Shown piece after piece: positions 62,567 to 64,000 of a stretch of DNA of 64,000 bases. The first letter of the stretch is position 1; each line of letters starts with the position of its first letter. The notes beneath the pieces were generated by a model, which was given only the letters and a program-made list of their open reading frames with translations, was not told the origin of the DNA and ran no database searches. A program made the position numbers and the translations under genes. This DNA is from Erysipelotrichaceae bacterium 66202529 (GTDB lineage: Bacteria > Bacillota_I > Bacilli_A > Erysipelotrichales > Erysipelotrichaceae). The stretch covers positions 186,001 to 250,000 of the forward strand of contig CP046174.1 in NCBI GenBank assembly GCA_017161075.1, written 5' to 3'.

Positions 62567-62690
62567 ATTATTTCTAAAAAGTTTTCAGATTTTTTTAATA
62601 ATGAGAAATTGTTTGTCAGCGAATATTTTGATGAAATAGATAAACTATCATAAAAACATTATAACAGAACAGTGAATAAGGCACAGCATG
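62567..62690 (+). pseudogene. Relic of a DUF1703-type ATPase gene
   Basis: In one frame the sequence reads IISKKFSDFFNNEKLFVSEY, then FDEIDKLS, a stop, and KHYNRTVNKAQH. It matches IISKNKELLTSEYLDEIDRN and the following GTVNKAQLQ of the intact gene at 57538, with DNA identity visible in GATGAAATAGATA and AAGGCACAGC. Only about 40 codons remain, starting right after the LytTR stop codon. Confidence 0.75.
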
Positions 62691-62754
62691 ATAAAAACAG
62701 GAGATGACCTATTTTATAAAAAAGTTTCTATATTAAATTTTATATAGTATATGT

Positions 62755-62786
62755 AAACAGACTATATTGCAGAGTCTGTTTTTATT
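62755..62786 (+). terminator. Terminator after the LytTR gene and relic
   Basis: AACAGACT (62756-62763) pairs with AGTCTGTT (62773-62780), followed by TTTATTT. Confidence 0.8.
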
Positions 62787-62917
62787 TGTCTATCTTATCC
62801 CATTTCAATGCTCCTCGTGCTTTTCATCGGATGAACACTGTAGTAAAATTAGTATTAGGTTGACCGGCTTATCGTATGAATATAGAGATAAAATCATATA
62901 TAAAATAAGGTGATGAA

Positions 62918-63595
62918 ATGAAAGAGAAAATGACAAAGGATCAGAAAAGGCAACAGCTCAGGGAGCGCAATACACCCCCGCATTTGAGTGTCCTGGAGGA
63001 AGTCGGCAATGCGGTTACACATGGTGTTGGAGCTGTCGTGGCATTGGTTGGAATGATTTTGCTGCTTCTGAAATCAAACAGCAGTGAGAAAATAATCGCT
63101 GCTCTGATTTTTGGCGGTAGCATGTTTCTTTTGATGCTGATGAGCTGTTTATATCATGCTTTTAAAAGTGATACAAAGGTAAAACGATTATGGCGCAGAT
63201 TTGATTACACCTCTATTTATTTTTTAATCAACGGAACCTTTGCACCGATCTGTCTTGTTTTTGCGGATAGCAGGTGGGCTTTGGTATTGTTTGCTGTGCA
63301 ATGGCTGCTGGCAATCACCGGTATTGTTATGATTATGATATACGGTCCTGGCAAATGGCCGGCTCTGCATTATACGCTGTATTTCCTAATCGGATGGAGC
63401 GGTATATGCTTCCTGCCTGATCTTTACCAGCATAACCAGCCGCTGCTTTACATGATTTTACTGGGAGGAGTTGTATATACTGCCGGTATGATTCCATTCT
63501 CTAAGCATTATAAAGGCTCGCATTTTCTATGGCATCTGTTTGTACTGGCTGGAGCGCTGCTGCACTGGATCGGTATATATTTTTTCCTGTATTGA
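62918..63595 (+). CDS. Hemolysin III (PAQR/YqfA) family membrane protein
   Basis: 225 residues, seven membrane helices. Family motifs are present: EEVGNAVTHGVGA, the Ser/His motif SCLYHAF, WRRFDYTSIYFLINGTFAP, and the His pair in HFLWHLFVLAGALLHW. The three conserved His and an Asp form a probable metal site, as in adiponectin-receptor hydrolases. Although named for hemolysins, most act in membrane or lipid homeostasis. AAGGTGAT lies 5 bases before the ATG. Confidence 0.93.
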   Translation: MKEKMTKDQKRQQLRERNTPPHLSVLEEVGNAVTHGVGAVVALVGMILLLLKSNSSEKIIAALIFGGSMFLLMLMSCLYHAFKSDTKVKRLWRRFDYTSIYFLINGTFAPICLVFADSRWALVLFAVQWLLAITGIVMIMIYGPGKWPALHYTLYFLIGWSGICFLPDLYQHNQPLLYMILLGGVVYTAGMIPFSKHYKGSHFLWHLFVLAGALLHWIGIYFFLY

Positions 63596-64000
63596 AAGTA
63601 AAATCATATGTTATATAAATGAAAACAAGCAACGGATGTAAGAGGCTATCTCAGATATCTTAAAAAGAAAAGCAGTGAATGCTTTGGCATGATTCTTTCT
63701 CGACACCGATATATGAAAATCGTGAAATACAAAATAATAATGCTTATCAACCCTTTTGTATCTCATATCTCCCAATGTCTGAAAATGAGAAGGAGTCATA
63801 TGCAGCGCGCTGCTTTTTATATCCCATAGGCGTATGGAAAGCATCTTTTTTACAAACAGCTTTTGTCTGCTAGGATACAGAATTTTTAACCGATGATGAA
63901 AAGCGCTGTGAGCATAACCAACATGATATATTTAGTATTTATAGCAGTATAGAAATCGTTTCATTCACATACTATATAGGAATCCCGGCACTTTGTAAGT
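63596..64000. other. No convincing gene to the end of the window
   Basis: About 400 bases with only short frames on either strand (77 and 64 codons) and no ribosome-binding sites or motifs. I see no terminator or promoter I would defend. Confidence 0.5.

Noticed and set aside
63611..63873. Overlapping 77- and 64-codon frames at the right end
   Set aside because: The two oppose each other, and neither has a ribosome-binding site or a recognisable motif.

Overview
The window looks like a chromosomal segment from a low-GC Gram-positive gut bacterium. Strong AGGAGG ribosome-binding sites, many intrinsic terminators, PRD/PTS regulators, an S-box leader on metK, a yjdF-type leader and a perfect match to the CcpA cre consensus all point to Bacillota. 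The mix of Rpn-type PD-(D/E)XK genes, a DUF1703 ATPase, Cna-B adhesins and PTS operons suggests Erysipelotrichaceae (the [Clostridium] innocuum group). That placement is an inference from gene content, not the result of a search.

Layout. 1-4.3 kb: the end of a sugar-acid catabolic operon (DapA-family aldolase, small membrane protein, KDPG-type aldolase), then a PRD regulator with its own cre-controlled promoter. 4.7-6 kb: SAM riboswitch and metK. 6.5-11.4 kb: isoaspartyl dipeptidase with an AEC transporter, a 2-hydroxyacid dehydrogenase pair and a TSUP permease. 11.9-15.6 kb: a frameshifted PD-(D/E)XK transposase, an RDD protein and a diguanylate cyclase. 15.7-19.9 kb: a CydDC-like ABC exporter operon with YgbA and YbaN family genes and a DtxR-like operator. 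19.9-25.2 kb (minus strand): yjdF with its riboswitch, a C39-like protease, M18 aminopeptidase and an amino-acid permease, with a 16-bp tandem repeat between the last two. 25.5-26.1 kb: a Sua5-type tRNA modification gene.

26.3-44.0 kb is the most distinctive part. A BTAD (SARP-type) regulator precedes a 12.2-kb gene for a roughly 4050-residue Cna-B/SdrD-type adhesin. Then come a second, MucBP-like surface protein, a second BTAD regulator, a 151-residue protein and a 58-residue protein related to its C-terminus. Three promoters here (giant adhesin, MucBP-like protein, 58-residue protein) share one 31-bp architecture: two TNAC-type heptamers with an 11-bp period, then exactly 7 bp, then a -10 hexamer, with no good -35. 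This is the layout expected for SARP activators, so the locus looks like a small dedicated cell-surface regulon.

44-50.6 kb: rpiB, small membrane proteins, a DUF5131 gene, glyA, a LysR/antiporter divergent pair and a lipoprotein. 50.6-56.5 kb: a PRD activator divergent from a fructose-family PTS (EIIA, EIIB, EIIC) with a GatZ/KbaZ-like protein, and a perfect 17-bp palindrome between them. 56.7-59.2 kb: a HAD phosphatase and a DUF1703 ATPase. 59.4-62.6 kb: an AT-rich island of two paralogous lipoproteins and a secreted matrixin-type protease, divergent from a LytTR regulator whose phospho-acceptor Asp appears replaced by Glu. It is followed by a relic of a second DUF1703 gene. 62.9-63.6 kb: a hemolysin III family protein. 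I see no rRNA, tRNA, CRISPR array, intact insertion sequence or prophage.
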